NCBI GenBank assembly: GCA_013698395.1 | Contig: JACCUZ010000071.1 | Coordinates: 1-10,571 of the forward strand | From: Sporichthyaceae bacterium | GTDB lineage: Bacteria > Actinomycetota > Actinomycetes > JACCUZ01 | Length of the DNA stretch: 10,571 bases | Direction: 5' to 3' | Program-made: the position numbers and the translations under genes | In this document: one piece after another, positions 1 to 5,466 of the stretch | Layout: each line of letters starts with the position of its first letter | Position numbering within the stretch: position 1 is the stretch's first letter | The notes under the pieces: generated by a model | Seen by the model: the letters and a program-made list of their open reading frames with translations, nothing else | Databases searched by the model: none | What the model was told of the DNA's origin: nothing

Positions 1-1
1 C

Positions 2-298
2 TCACCTTGAGCGGCGCCACACGAGCAGTCCGAACGCGGCGGCGAGACCGACGCCGATGATCGCGACGCGCTCAGTTCGCAGGTTGCCCTGCTCATCGAC
101 GACCTGGGCTTTGGCCGATTCGACCCCGCGCCGGGCCACATTGGCCGGCTTGACGCGATCCGCGATGGCATCGACCGTGCCCGCCAGGCGCGCGCGCGTA
201 CGTTCGATGTCGGCCTCGATCTCGGCTGGGGTGCGCTCCGGGCGCTTGTCGGGAGGGCGCGCCTCAAGACCACCGGGCGTCGGGGTGTTGCTCGTCAT
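2..298 (-). CDS. DUF3618 family small membrane-anchored protein
   Basis: The 98-residue product has the layout of the DUF3618 family. A proline-rich, charged N-terminus (about 1-25) leads into a conserved acidic/basic helix (about 26-51, with EIEADIERTRARL and an AIADRVKP segment). One C-terminal membrane helix (about 78-94, VAIIGVGLAAAFGLLVW) ends in a basic RRSR tail, so most of the protein should lie in the cytoplasm and be anchored at the C-terminus. The molecular function of the family is unknown; I do not assign one. The ATG at 298 is supported by a strong GGAGG ribosome binding site 9 bases upstream on the minus strand. The gene is divergent from the bcp peroxiredoxin, a pairing I recall from other actinobacteria. 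The stop codon lies at bases 2-4, so the gene is complete. Confidence 0.85.
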   Translation of the reverse strand: MTSNTPTPGGLEARPPDKRPERTPAEIEADIERTRARLAGTVDAIADRVKPANVARRGVESAKAQVVDEQGNLRTERVAIIGVGLAAAFGLLVWRRSR

Positions 299-344
299 GA
301 TGTGCTACCTCCAGGCGGATTCTTGCGGATGCTTGCCCAGGATT

Positions 345-376
345 CTCCGGCCTGAATCTGTCTACCGAGGCCGGAG
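345..376. repeat. Inverted repeat in the DUF3618/bcp divergent intergenic region
   Basis: Perfect 9-base arms CTCCGGCCT (345-353) and AGGCCGGAG (368-376) are separated by 14 bases, giving arm centres about 23 bp apart. The right arm also overlaps a smaller GGCC-GGA-GGCC palindrome (369-379). The repeat lies 36 bases upstream of the bcp start and 46 bases upstream of the DUF3618 start, a position suited to an operator for a dimeric regulator of one or both genes. The structure is seen directly; the regulatory role is inference, and GC-rich arms of this length can arise by chance. Confidence 0.45.
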
Positions 377-400
377 GCCATAGCGGGCAGCCCGGCGGCT

Positions 401-406
401 TAAGTT
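401..406 (+). promoter_or_regulatory. Candidate -10 element for bcp (leaderless start)
   Basis: TAAGTT fits the actinobacterial TAnnnT -10 consensus and ends 6 bases before the bcp ATG at 413. Transcription would therefore begin at or next to the start codon. No Shine-Dalgarno sequence precedes this ATG (the bases before it are gcggcttaagtttgcagc), which agrees with a leaderless mRNA. I see no good -35 hexamer, so this remains a candidate. Confidence 0.4.
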
Positions 407-412
407 TGCAGC

Positions 413-880
413 ATGCCGACGCTTTCAACTGGTGACATCGCGCCCGACTTCACGCTGCCCGACCCTGACGGCACCCCCGTCTCCCTGTCGTCGTTCCGCG
501 GCCAGAAGGTCCTGCTGTACGCCTACCCGACCGCATCGACGGCCGGCTGCACGACCCAGGCCTGCGACTTCCGAGACAACATGGCTTCGCTCCAGTCGGC
601 CGGGTACCAGGTGCTCGGGCTGTCACCGGACACGCTCGAAGCGCAGAAGCGGTTCCGCGACGAGGAGCACGTGCCCTACCCGTTGCTCTGTGATCCGTCA
701 CGGGACGTGCTCGAGGCCTACGGCGCATGGGGTGAGAAGCAGCTCTACGGCAAGACGGTGACGGGGGTGATCCGGTCCACTTTCGTCATCGACGAACAGG
801 GAGTGATCGAGCAGGCGATGTACAACGTGAAGGCCACCGGTCACGTCGCCAGGCTGCGCAAGGACCTCCAACTGGACTGA
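413..880 (+). CDS. bcp: Thioredoxin-dependent peroxiredoxin, Bcp/PrxQ type
   Basis: The 155-residue protein is the usual length for the Bcp (PrxQ) subfamily, which reduces hydrogen peroxide and organic hydroperoxides with electrons from thioredoxin in the cytoplasm. The thioredoxin-like fold starts with GDIAPDFTLPDPDG (7-20). The peroxidatic motif PxxxTxxC is present as P39-T43-C46, and C51 sits five residues later as the likely resolving cysteine of an atypical 2-Cys enzyme (GCTTQAC, 45-51). The active-site arginine is in GVIRSTFVID. Many Bcp proteins have TPGC at the active site; this one reads TAGC, which still satisfies the consensus. The ATG at 413 lacks a ribosome binding site, and a TAnnnT box immediately upstream suggests a leaderless transcript. 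It is transcribed away from the DUF3618 gene, and a strong hairpin follows 21 bases after the stop. Confidence 0.95.
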   Translation: MPTLSTGDIAPDFTLPDPDGTPVSLSSFRGQKVLLYAYPTASTAGCTTQACDFRDNMASLQSAGYQVLGLSPDTLEAQKRFRDEEHVPYPLLCDPSRDVLEAYGAWGEKQLYGKTVTGVIRSTFVIDEQGVIEQAMYNVKATGHVARLRKDLQLD

Positions 881-901
881 CCGGCGCATGGTGGGGCTCG
901 C

Positions 902-929
902 GCATTGACCACGTATACGTGGTCGATGC
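902..929 (+). terminator. 28-base near-perfect palindrome after bcp, candidate hairpin terminator
   Basis: The core 907-924 is a perfect 18-bp palindrome (GACCACGTA followed by TACGTGGTC). Four more pairs (GCAT 902-905 with ATGC 926-929) extend it, with a single T906/G925 mismatch. In a plus-strand RNA this mismatch becomes a U-G wobble, giving a continuous 12-bp stem closed by a UAUA tetraloop. On the minus strand it would be an A-C mismatch. That asymmetry favours a plus-strand RNA hairpin starting 21 bases after the bcp stop, that is, a terminator. There is no U-tract, which actinobacterial terminators often lack. The alternative is a DNA operator for a dimeric repressor. Confidence 0.5.
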
Positions 930-940
930 CCGCTGCGCCA

Positions 941-952
941 GGCGTCGACGCC
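941..952. repeat. 12-bp perfect palindrome
   Basis: GGCGTCGACGCC is a perfect palindrome 11 bases beyond the large palindrome that follows bcp. As RNA it would form only a 4-bp stem with a UCGA loop. It may be a second part of the bcp terminator, or a chance GC-rich palindrome. I see no gene in 881-1023. Confidence 0.3.
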
Positions 953-1007
953 ACCTGAAGCGTGCTCACGCCTAGCGAGGCGGCGAGATACGGACCGGCC
1001 ACGCGTC

Positions 1008-1013
1008 TACGAT
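1008..1013 (+). promoter_or_regulatory. Candidate -10 box for tRNA-Leu
   Basis: TACGAT matches TAnnnT and lies 10 bases upstream of the mature tRNA 5' end, so transcription would start a few bases before the tRNA. No convincing TTGACA-like -35 is seen at 16-18 bases spacing. Confidence is low. Confidence 0.3.
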
Positions 1014-1023
1014 GAGCGGCCGG

Positions 1024-1106
1024 GCGGGAGTGGCGTAACGGCAGCCGCGCCAGGTTTAGGTCCTGGTGCCCTCTGGGGCGTGGGGGTTCGAATCCCCCCT
1101 CCCGCA
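1024..1106 (+). tRNA. tRNA-Leu, anticodon UAG
   Basis: An 83-base class II tRNA folds completely by eye. The acceptor stem is GCGGGAG (1024-1030) with CTCCCGC (1099-1105), fully paired, with discriminator A at 1106. A short D arm (GCG/CGC) follows. The anticodon stem CCAGG/CCTGG encloses the loop TTTAGGT, putting anticodon TAG at 1057-1059 with U33 and G37. A long variable arm (TGCCC-TCT-GGGGCG) is typical of leucine tRNAs. The T arm is GGGGG-TTCGAAT-CCCCC (1082-1098). It reads CUA, and possibly other CUN codons. The terminal CCA is not encoded: A1106 is followed by CCG, so it is added after transcription. The gene converges on rdgB with only 29 bases between them. Confidence 0.97.
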
Positions 1107-1135
1107 CCGAGTTTCGGCGGCTGCCCGCACTCGGC

Positions 1136-1738
1136 TCAACTGTCGGGAATGAGCTCCACGATCAGCGGCGCAAGGCCGCGCAGCGCCTCACCGCGGTGGG
1201 AGATGGCGTTCTTCTCCGCCGGCGTGAGCTCCGCAGTCGTGCTCGTCGACCCGGTCGGAACGAACGCCGGGTCGTAGCCAAAGCCGCCGCTCCCCCGCGG
1301 TGCCCGGGCGAGCTTCCCCCCGATCTGGCCCTCGACGACGCGCTCGACGCCGCGGGGCAGCACCAGTGCCGCCGCGCACACGAACGCCGCCCCTCGATGG
1401 TCGTCACCGACGTCGGAGATCTGGTCCAGCACCAGCGCGAGGTTCGCCGCGTCGTCGCCGTGCCGGCCGGACCACCGCGCTGAGAAGACCCCGGGCATCC
1501 CGTTGAGTGCGTCCACGCACAGGCCGCTGTCGTCGGCTATCGCCGGCAACCCGGTCGCGGCAACCGCCGCCCGCGCCTTCTTCCGGGCGTTCGCGGCGAA
1601 CGTCAGCCCGTCTTCGACCACGTCCGGCACCTCAGCCGGCAGCGGCAGCAGCTCCACCTCGACGCCGGCTTCCGCGAGGATCTCGCGCACCTCACCGATC
1701 TTGTGCGCGTTGCGCGTCGCGAAGACGAGCCGTCTCAC
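1136..1738 (-). CDS. rdgB: RdgB/HAM1 family XTP/dITP pyrophosphatase
   Basis: This 200-residue enzyme hydrolyses non-canonical purine triphosphates (dITP, XTP, dXTP) to monophosphates plus pyrophosphate, keeping hypoxanthine and xanthine out of DNA. Family signatures are all present: the N-terminal substrate motif FATRNAHK (6-13), EDGLTFAANARKKA (42-55), the metal/catalytic ADDSGL (68-73) leading to GMPGVFSARWSG (80-91), GFGYDPAFVP (152-161) and SHRGEAL (180-186). I choose the GTG at 1738-1736 because the family signature begins only six residues later and the start overlaps the rph stop by four bases (GTGA), the usual coupling. The frame stays open far upstream (to 2338), but that part only shadows rph. 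It is last in the murI-MBL-rph-rdgB operon, the same order as rphA-rdgB (Rv1340-Rv1341) in M. tuberculosis. Confidence 0.95.
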   Translation of the reverse strand: MRRLVFATRNAHKIGEVREILAEAGVEVELLPLPAEVPDVVEDGLTFAANARKKARAAVAATGLPAIADDSGLCVDALNGMPGVFSARWSGRHGDDAANLALVLDQISDVGDDHRGAAFVCAAALVLPRGVERVVEGQIGGKLARAPRGSGGFGYDPAFVPTGSTSTTAELTPAEKNAISHRGEALRGLAPLIVELIPDS

Positions 1739-2454
1739 GACTCCAGAGCCGCCTGCTGCGCGGCGCTGAGCAAGGCGCAGCCGGCCGTCGCCAGGTCCAG
1801 CAATGCGTCGAGCAGTGCACGGTCGAACGGCTCGGCCTCTGCGGTGCCTTGCACCTCGACGAAGGCGCCCGCCCCCGTCAAGACGACGTTCATGTCCGTG
1901 TCGGCGCGAACGTCCTCCTCGTAGCAGAGGTCGAGCATCGGCTCCCCGTCGACGATTCCGACGGACACGGCGGCTACCGACTCCGTCAACGGCTCGCCGG
2001 CGAGCGCGTTCTTCTCCCGGAGGAATGCCACCGCGTCGACCAGCGCCACGTACGCCCCTGTGATCGCGGCGGTCCGCGTGCCACCATCGGCCTGGAGCAC
2101 GTCGCAGTCGAGCACGATCGTGTTCTCCCCCAGCGCCTTGTAGTCGATGGCCGCCCGTAACGAGCGGCCGACCAGGCGCGAGATTTCGTGCGTACGCCCG
2201 CCGATCCGGCCCTTCACCGACTCCCGGTCCGACCGCGTGTTCGTCGACCGCGGCAGCATGGCGTACTCCGCAGTCACCCACCCAAGACCGCTGCCCTTGC
2301 GCCAGCGCGGCACTCCCTGGGTCACCGATGCGGCGCACAGCACGCGCGTGCGGCCGAACTCCACCAGCACCGACCCCTCTGCATGGTCGAGCCAGCTGCG
2401 CGTGAAGGTGACCGGCCGGAGCTGCTCGGGGGTGCGTCCGTCGATGCGTGGCAT
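1735..2454 (-). CDS. rph: Ribonuclease PH
   Basis: The 239-residue protein is a phosphate-dependent 3'-5' exoribonuclease that trims the 3' ends of tRNA precursors and works as a ring-shaped hexamer. It opens with the typical RIDGRTPEQLRPVTFTR (3-19). Conserved segments follow: GWVTAEYAMLPRST (58-71), the RSDRESVKGRIGGRTHEISRL region (74-94) with the active-site arginines, the phosphate-binding GTR in LQADGGTRTAA (120-130), and the acidic LDLCYEEDVRADTDMN (175-189). The length matches the family. The ATG at 2454 has no clear ribosome binding site, but a TAnnnT box ends 7 bases upstream, so an internal leaderless promoter is possible in addition to read-through from murI. Its stop overlaps the GTG of rdgB by four bases. 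Confidence 0.96.
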   Translation of the reverse strand: MPRIDGRTPEQLRPVTFTRSWLDHAEGSVLVEFGRTRVLCAASVTQGVPRWRKGSGLGWVTAEYAMLPRSTNTRSDRESVKGRIGGRTHEISRLVGRSLRAAIDYKALGENTIVLDCDVLQADGGTRTAAITGAYVALVDAVAFLREKNALAGEPLTESVAAVSVGIVDGEPMLDLCYEEDVRADTDMNVVLTGAGAFVEVQGTAEAEPFDRALLDALLDLATAGCALLSAAQQAALES

Positions 2455-2461
2455 GGCGACG

Positions 2462-2467
2462 ACACTA
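2462..2467 (-). promoter_or_regulatory. Candidate internal -10 element for rph-rdgB
   Basis: On the minus strand TAGTGT (2467 to 2462) fits TAnnnT and ends 7 bases before the rph ATG, which would give a leaderless rph transcript. A weak -35-like ACGACG, with only the central GAC of TTGACA, lies 16 bases further upstream inside the 3' end of the hydrolase gene. The absence of a ribosome binding site at rph is the main support. Confidence 0.3.
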
Positions 2468-2478
2468 AGGCCGCTGGT

Positions 2479-3243
2479 TCACACGTCGTACGTCGTACCG
2501 CTGGCCGCAAGCTCGACCGGCCCGCCGAACGCCGCCGTGGCCGCGGCCAGTGAGACCGCCTTGTCGTTCCACGGCGGGAGGTGCGTTACCACCAACCGGT
2601 CCACGCCGGCCTCACGGGCGTGCTCGCCGGCCTGCCGACCGGTCAGGTGCAGGGCACCAGGCGCGGTGTCGTCACGGCCTTCCTCGAACGAGGACTCGAA
2701 CAGCGCTAACTGTGCGTCCCGCGCCAGGTCGACCAGCGCGGCGGACGGGCCGGTGTCGGCGGAGTAGACCAGTGCCCGACCGCCGTGCTCAACCCGCATC
2801 GCCCAGGTCGGGACCGGGTGGGCGACTTTCGCGACGGTGACCATCAGCGGGCCGATGTGATGCGCTCCCGCCGACCAGTTCCGGAAGTCGAAGCAACCGC
2901 TGAGTCCGGGATGCTCCGCGCGACCGTAGGCGCTGGCGAGGTGGGCACCGGTGCCCTCCGGGCCATAGATCGGGATGGAGGGGTAGCCACCACTGGTGTC
3001 GTAGGTCCGTGCCACGTAGAGCGAGAGCACGTCCATGCAGTGGTCCGGGTGCAGGTGGCTCAGCAGCACCGCGTCGACGTCGCCGAAGGAGCAGTGCCGC
3101 TGCAGGGCACCCAGCGCGCCGTTTCCGAGGTCGAGCAGGGCCCGGAAGCCCTCAGCCTCGACCAGATAGCAGGACGCGGGGCCGTCCGGCCCCGGCACCG
3201 AGCCGGAGCACCCGACGACGGTCACCTGCAGCTGACTCGTCAT
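2479..3243 (-). CDS. MBL-fold metallohydrolase, Rv1339-type (candidate cyclic nucleotide phosphodiesterase)
   Basis: The 254-residue protein belongs to the metallo-beta-lactamase fold. The metal motif HxHxDH is intact as H63-L-H65-P-D67-H68. Further ligands of the fold can be placed at H142 (AHPVPTW), D163 (SADTGPS) and H221 (VVTHLPPW), and an HLTGRQAGE segment (199-207) recalls the HxT/AG motif of the RNase Z-like subgroup. It sits between murI and rph exactly as Rv1339 does in M. tuberculosis. As I recall, Rv1339 has been reported to hydrolyse cAMP, so a cyclic nucleotide phosphodiesterase is the best guess, but RNase Z-like nuclease activity cannot be excluded from sequence. The ATG at 3243 overlaps the murI stop (ATGA) and has a GAGG site 7 bases upstream. 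Cytoplasmic: no signal peptide is seen. Confidence 0.87.
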   Translation of the reverse strand: MTSQLQVTVVGCSGSVPGPDGPASCYLVEAEGFRALLDLGNGALGALQRHCSFGDVDAVLLSHLHPDHCMDVLSLYVARTYDTSGGYPSIPIYGPEGTGAHLASAYGRAEHPGLSGCFDFRNWSAGAHHIGPLMVTVAKVAHPVPTWAMRVEHGGRALVYSADTGPSAALVDLARDAQLALFESSFEEGRDDTAPGALHLTGRQAGEHAREAGVDRLVVTHLPPWNDKAVSLAAATAAFGGPVELAASGTTYDV

Positions 3244-4034
3244 GCGACAGCCTCGATGCCCGCGGCCTCGGGTCCGAGGAACCGCCGGCTCAGGTTACGG
3301 AAGACCGCCGGGTCACCCGTAGTGAGGAACTGATGCTGCGGCTCGGGCAGGTGGGAAGGGCGCTCCAGGCCGTGGTCGATCAAGGTGCGGTAGACGTCCT
3401 TGGCGGTCTCCTCAGCGCTGGACACCAGGGTCACGTCGTCACCCATGACGAAGGACACCACCGCCGAGAGCAGCGGGTAGTGCGTGCAGCCGAGGATCAA
3501 GGTGTCCACCCGGGCGGCGGCGACGGGGTCGAGGTACTCGTGCGCCACCCTGAGCAGCTCGGCACCACCGGTCACCCCCTGCTCGACGAACTCCACGAAC
3601 CGCGGGCAGGCCTGCGTCGTCACAGCGATACCCGGTGCAGCGGCGAACGCGTCCTCGTAGGCCCGGCTGGTCTTTGTCGCCACTGTCGAGATCACCCCGA
3701 CCCTGTCGTTGCGGGTCGCCGCCACAGCCCGTCGCACGGCGGGCCTGATCACCTCGACCACCGGCACTTTGTAGCGCTCGCGGGCGTCGTGCAGTACGGC
3801 GGCGCTGGCGCTGTTGCACGCGATCACGAGCAGCTTCACCCCTCTGTCCACCAGGTGGTCCAGGCACTCCAACGCGAAGGAGCGCACCTCGGCGATCGGC
3901 CGGGGACCGTAGGGCTGGCGTGCGGTGTCGCCGTAGTAGAGGACCGGCTCGTGCGGCAGCTGGTCGAGCACCGAGCGTGCAACGGTCAGGCCGCCGAAGC
4001 CGGAGTCGAAGATGCCGATCGGCGCGTCTGCCAC
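3240..4034 (-). CDS. murI: Glutamate racemase
   Basis: The 264-residue enzyme interconverts L- and D-glutamate without cofactor and supplies D-glutamate for the peptidoglycan stem peptide. Diagnostic parts: IGIFDSGFGGLTVA (6-19) with D10 and S11, YYGDTARQPYGPR (33-45), the first catalytic cysteine C73 in ACNSAS (72-77), the second C183 in LGCTHYPLL (181-189), followed by H185. The two cysteines act as the acid-base pair. Length and motif spacing match the family. The start is GTG at 4034; no Shine-Dalgarno sequence precedes it, and a TAnnnT box ends 7 bases upstream, so the mRNA may be leaderless. It is the first gene of the murI-MBL-rph-rdgB operon and is divergent from the cupin gene. In M. 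tuberculosis murI (Rv1338) follows a rhomboid gene that is absent here. Confidence 0.96.
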   Translation of the reverse strand: MADAPIGIFDSGFGGLTVARSVLDQLPHEPVLYYGDTARQPYGPRPIAEVRSFALECLDHLVDRGVKLLVIACNSASAAVLHDARERYKVPVVEVIRPAVRRAVAATRNDRVGVISTVATKTSRAYEDAFAAAPGIAVTTQACPRFVEFVEQGVTGGAELLRVAHEYLDPVAAARVDTLILGCTHYPLLSAVVSFVMGDDVTLVSSAEETAKDVYRTLIDHGLERPSHLPEPQHQFLTTGDPAVFRNLSRRFLGPEAAGIEAVA

Positions 4035-4041
4035 GGGCAGG

Positions 4042-4047
4042 AGGGTA
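4042..4047 (-). promoter_or_regulatory. Candidate -10 element for the murI operon
   Basis: On the minus strand TACCCT (4047 to 4042) fits TAnnnT and ends 7 bases before the murI GTG, which would make the transcript leaderless. A weak -35-like CCGACG, sharing the central GAC of TTGACA, lies 16 bases upstream. Because the neighbouring cupin gene is inverted, murI cannot be read from the cysM operon and needs its own promoter in the 63-base gap, which supports this call. Confidence 0.42.
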
Positions 4048-4097
4048 CGTCCCCGGTCCTAGGCGTCGGCGCCACCACCCCGGGGTAGGGCCGGTGC

Positions 4098-4490
4098 ATG
4101 TTTGCCGTGACGATCAGCGACGAGGCCGCTGCCCGAGAGAACTTCCGCACCGTGCTGCATACCGCCTCGCACACCCAGGTCGTGGTGATGACCCTGCAGC
4201 CGGGCGAGGACATCGGCGCCGAGGTGCACCTGGACAACGACCAGGTGCTGCTCTTCACTGAGGGCACAGCATGCGCCGAGGTGGCAGGGGAGACGCGCGA
4301 GGTCGGTGTCGGCGACCTGGTCGTGGTCCCGGCCGGGACCGAGCACAACTTCACAAACTCCGGCCCAGGGGTGCTGCGGCTCGTGACCATCTACGCGCCG
4401 CCCGACCACGCGCCGGACACCGTCCACCGGACCAAGGCCGACGCCGAGGAGGCGGAGGTCAAGGGTCAGGACGAGCCCCCCAGCTCGTGA
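4098..4490 (+). CDS. Single-domain cupin protein
   Basis: The 130-residue protein is a small cupin barrel of unknown substrate. Cupin motif 1 is degenerate: PGEDIGAEVHLDNDQVLLFTEG (35-56) gives H44, E42 and D48/Q49 but lacks the usual first histidine of HxH. Motif 2, GDLVVVPAGTEHNFTNSG (72-89), supplies H83. The C-terminus carries YAPPDHAPDTVHRTKADAE (99-117), typical of a widespread uncharacterised bacterial group, and an acidic, disordered-looking end. A metal-dependent isomerase, oxygenase or sugar-binding role cannot be chosen from sequence. The ATG at 4098 has a purine-rich GGGGTAGGG stretch upstream. It is the only plus-strand gene between two minus-strand operons, 63 bases from murI and 16 bases from the convergent cysM, where M. 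tuberculosis has a rhomboid protease gene. Confidence 0.85.
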   Translation: MFAVTISDEAAARENFRTVLHTASHTQVVVMTLQPGEDIGAEVHLDNDQVLLFTEGTACAEVAGETREVGVGDLVVVPAGTEHNFTNSGPGVLRLVTIYAPPDHAPDTVHRTKADAEEAEVKGQDEPPSS

Positions 4491-4506
4491 TCGGACCAGC
4501 CAGAGC

Positions 4507-5454
4507 TCAGGCCCAGAGCTGACCTTCCAGCCGGGACTCGGCCTCGTCCAGCGTGCCCGCGTACGCCCCCGTCGAGAGGTACTTCCACCCGCCGTCGCAG
4601 ACGATGAACGCGATGTCGGCGCGCCGGCCCTCAGCCGCCGCCCGTGCCGCGATCCCCACCGCCGCGTGCAGGATCGCGCCGGTCGAGAACCCGACGAACA
4701 TCCCCTCGTTGTCCAGCAGCTCGCGGACCCGCCGCACGGCGTCCCGAGGCCCGACCGAGTAGCGGGACGTGAGCACCGACTCGTCGTAGAGCTCGGGCAC
4801 GAAACCCTCGTCGAGGTTGCGCAGCCCGTAGACCAGCTCGCCGTAGCGGGGTTCGGCGGCCACGATCTCGATGTCGGGCACGTGTTCGCGCAGGAACCGG
4901 CCGACGCCCATCAGGGTGCCCGTCGTGCCGAGCCCGGCGACGAAGTGAGTGACCGACGGCAGGTCCTCGAGGATCTCCGGCCCGGTCGTCTCGTAGTGCG
5001 CTGCGGCGTTGGCCGGGTTGCCGTACTGGTAGAGCATCTCCCAGTCGGGGTGGTCCTCCGCGATCCCCTTCGCCACGCGTACCGCCTCGTTGGAGCCGCC
5101 CTCGGCGGGCGAGGTCACGATCTCCGCGCCCCACATCTCGAGCAGCTGTCGACGCTCGACGGAGGTGTTGGCCGGCATCACGCAGACGAGCCGGTAGCCC
5201 TTGAGCCGAGCGACCATCGCCAGCGAGATGCCGGTGTTCCCCGACGTGGGCTCGAGGATCGTGCAACCCGGCCGGAGTCGGCCCGCCTTCTCGGCCTGCT
5301 CGACCATCCACAGCGCCGGCCGGTCCTTGACCGAGCCGGTCGGGTTGCGGTCCTCGAGCTTCGCCCACAGCCGGACGTCCGGAGCCGGCGACAGGCGCGG
5401 CAGGCCGACCAGCGGCGTCCGGCCGACGGAGGCGAGCAGGGAGTCGAAGCGCAT
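4507..5454 (-). CDS. cysM: CysO-dependent O-phosphoserine sulfhydrylase (CysM)
   Basis: This 315-residue PLP enzyme belongs to the cysteine synthase fold. The PLP lysine is K43 in NPTGSVKDRPA (37-47), followed by EPTSGNTGISLAM (68-80) for substrate carboxylate binding and GLGTTGTLMG (174-183) for the PLP phosphate. Two features place it with M. tuberculosis CysM rather than a CysK. R212 in GLRNLDEGFVPELYD falls where I place the O-phosphoserine-specific R220 of that enzyme (offset of eight, as for the PLP lysines K43/K51). The C-terminus ends in EGQLWA, the same tail that closes over that active site. It should therefore join O-phosphoserine with sulfide carried as a thiocarboxylate on CysO, giving a CysO-cysteine adduct. 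The gene follows cysO by 12 bases and is last in its operon. It has no clear ribosome binding site, so coupling to cysO is likely. Confidence 0.95.
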   Translation of the reverse strand: MRFDSLLASVGRTPLVGLPRLSPAPDVRLWAKLEDRNPTGSVKDRPALWMVEQAEKAGRLRPGCTILEPTSGNTGISLAMVARLKGYRLVCVMPANTSVERRQLLEMWGAEIVTSPAEGGSNEAVRVAKGIAEDHPDWEMLYQYGNPANAAAHYETTGPEILEDLPSVTHFVAGLGTTGTLMGVGRFLREHVPDIEIVAAEPRYGELVYGLRNLDEGFVPELYDESVLTSRYSVGPRDAVRRVRELLDNEGMFVGFSTGAILHAAVGIAARAAAEGRRADIAFIVCDGGWKYLSTGAYAGTLDEAESRLEGQLWA

Positions 5455-5466
5455 GTCGTACGTCGG

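Noticed and set aside
920..976. Possible small ORF from GTG 920 to TAG 976
   Set aside because: Eighteen codons, no ribosome binding site, starts inside the large palindrome, composition not coding-like.
881..1023. Integration (attachment) site next to tRNA-Leu
   Set aside because: No integrase, no duplicated tRNA 3' end and no mobile genes are seen; the flanking genes are housekeeping.
841..1107. 88-residue minus-strand frame beginning MREGGFEPPRPRGHQDLNL
   Set aside because: This is the well-known false protein produced by reading a tRNA gene backwards; it covers tRNA-Leu and the hairpin region and has no ribosome binding site.
1107..1134. CCGAGT/ACTCGG inverted repeat between the convergent tRNA-Leu and rdgB genes as a bidirectional terminator
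   Set aside because: Only 6-bp arms with a 16-base loop and no T-tract on either side; too weak to call.
1739..2338. N-terminal extension of the rdgB frame to 400 residues
   Set aside because: The extension lies entirely antiphase inside rph, has arginine/glycine-rich shadow composition, and the RdgB family signature begins at the GTG at 1738.
4051..4085. CCCCGG/CCGGGG arms in the murI/cupin gap as an operator
   Set aside because: Six-base GC-only arms with a 23-base spacer are expected by chance in this composition.
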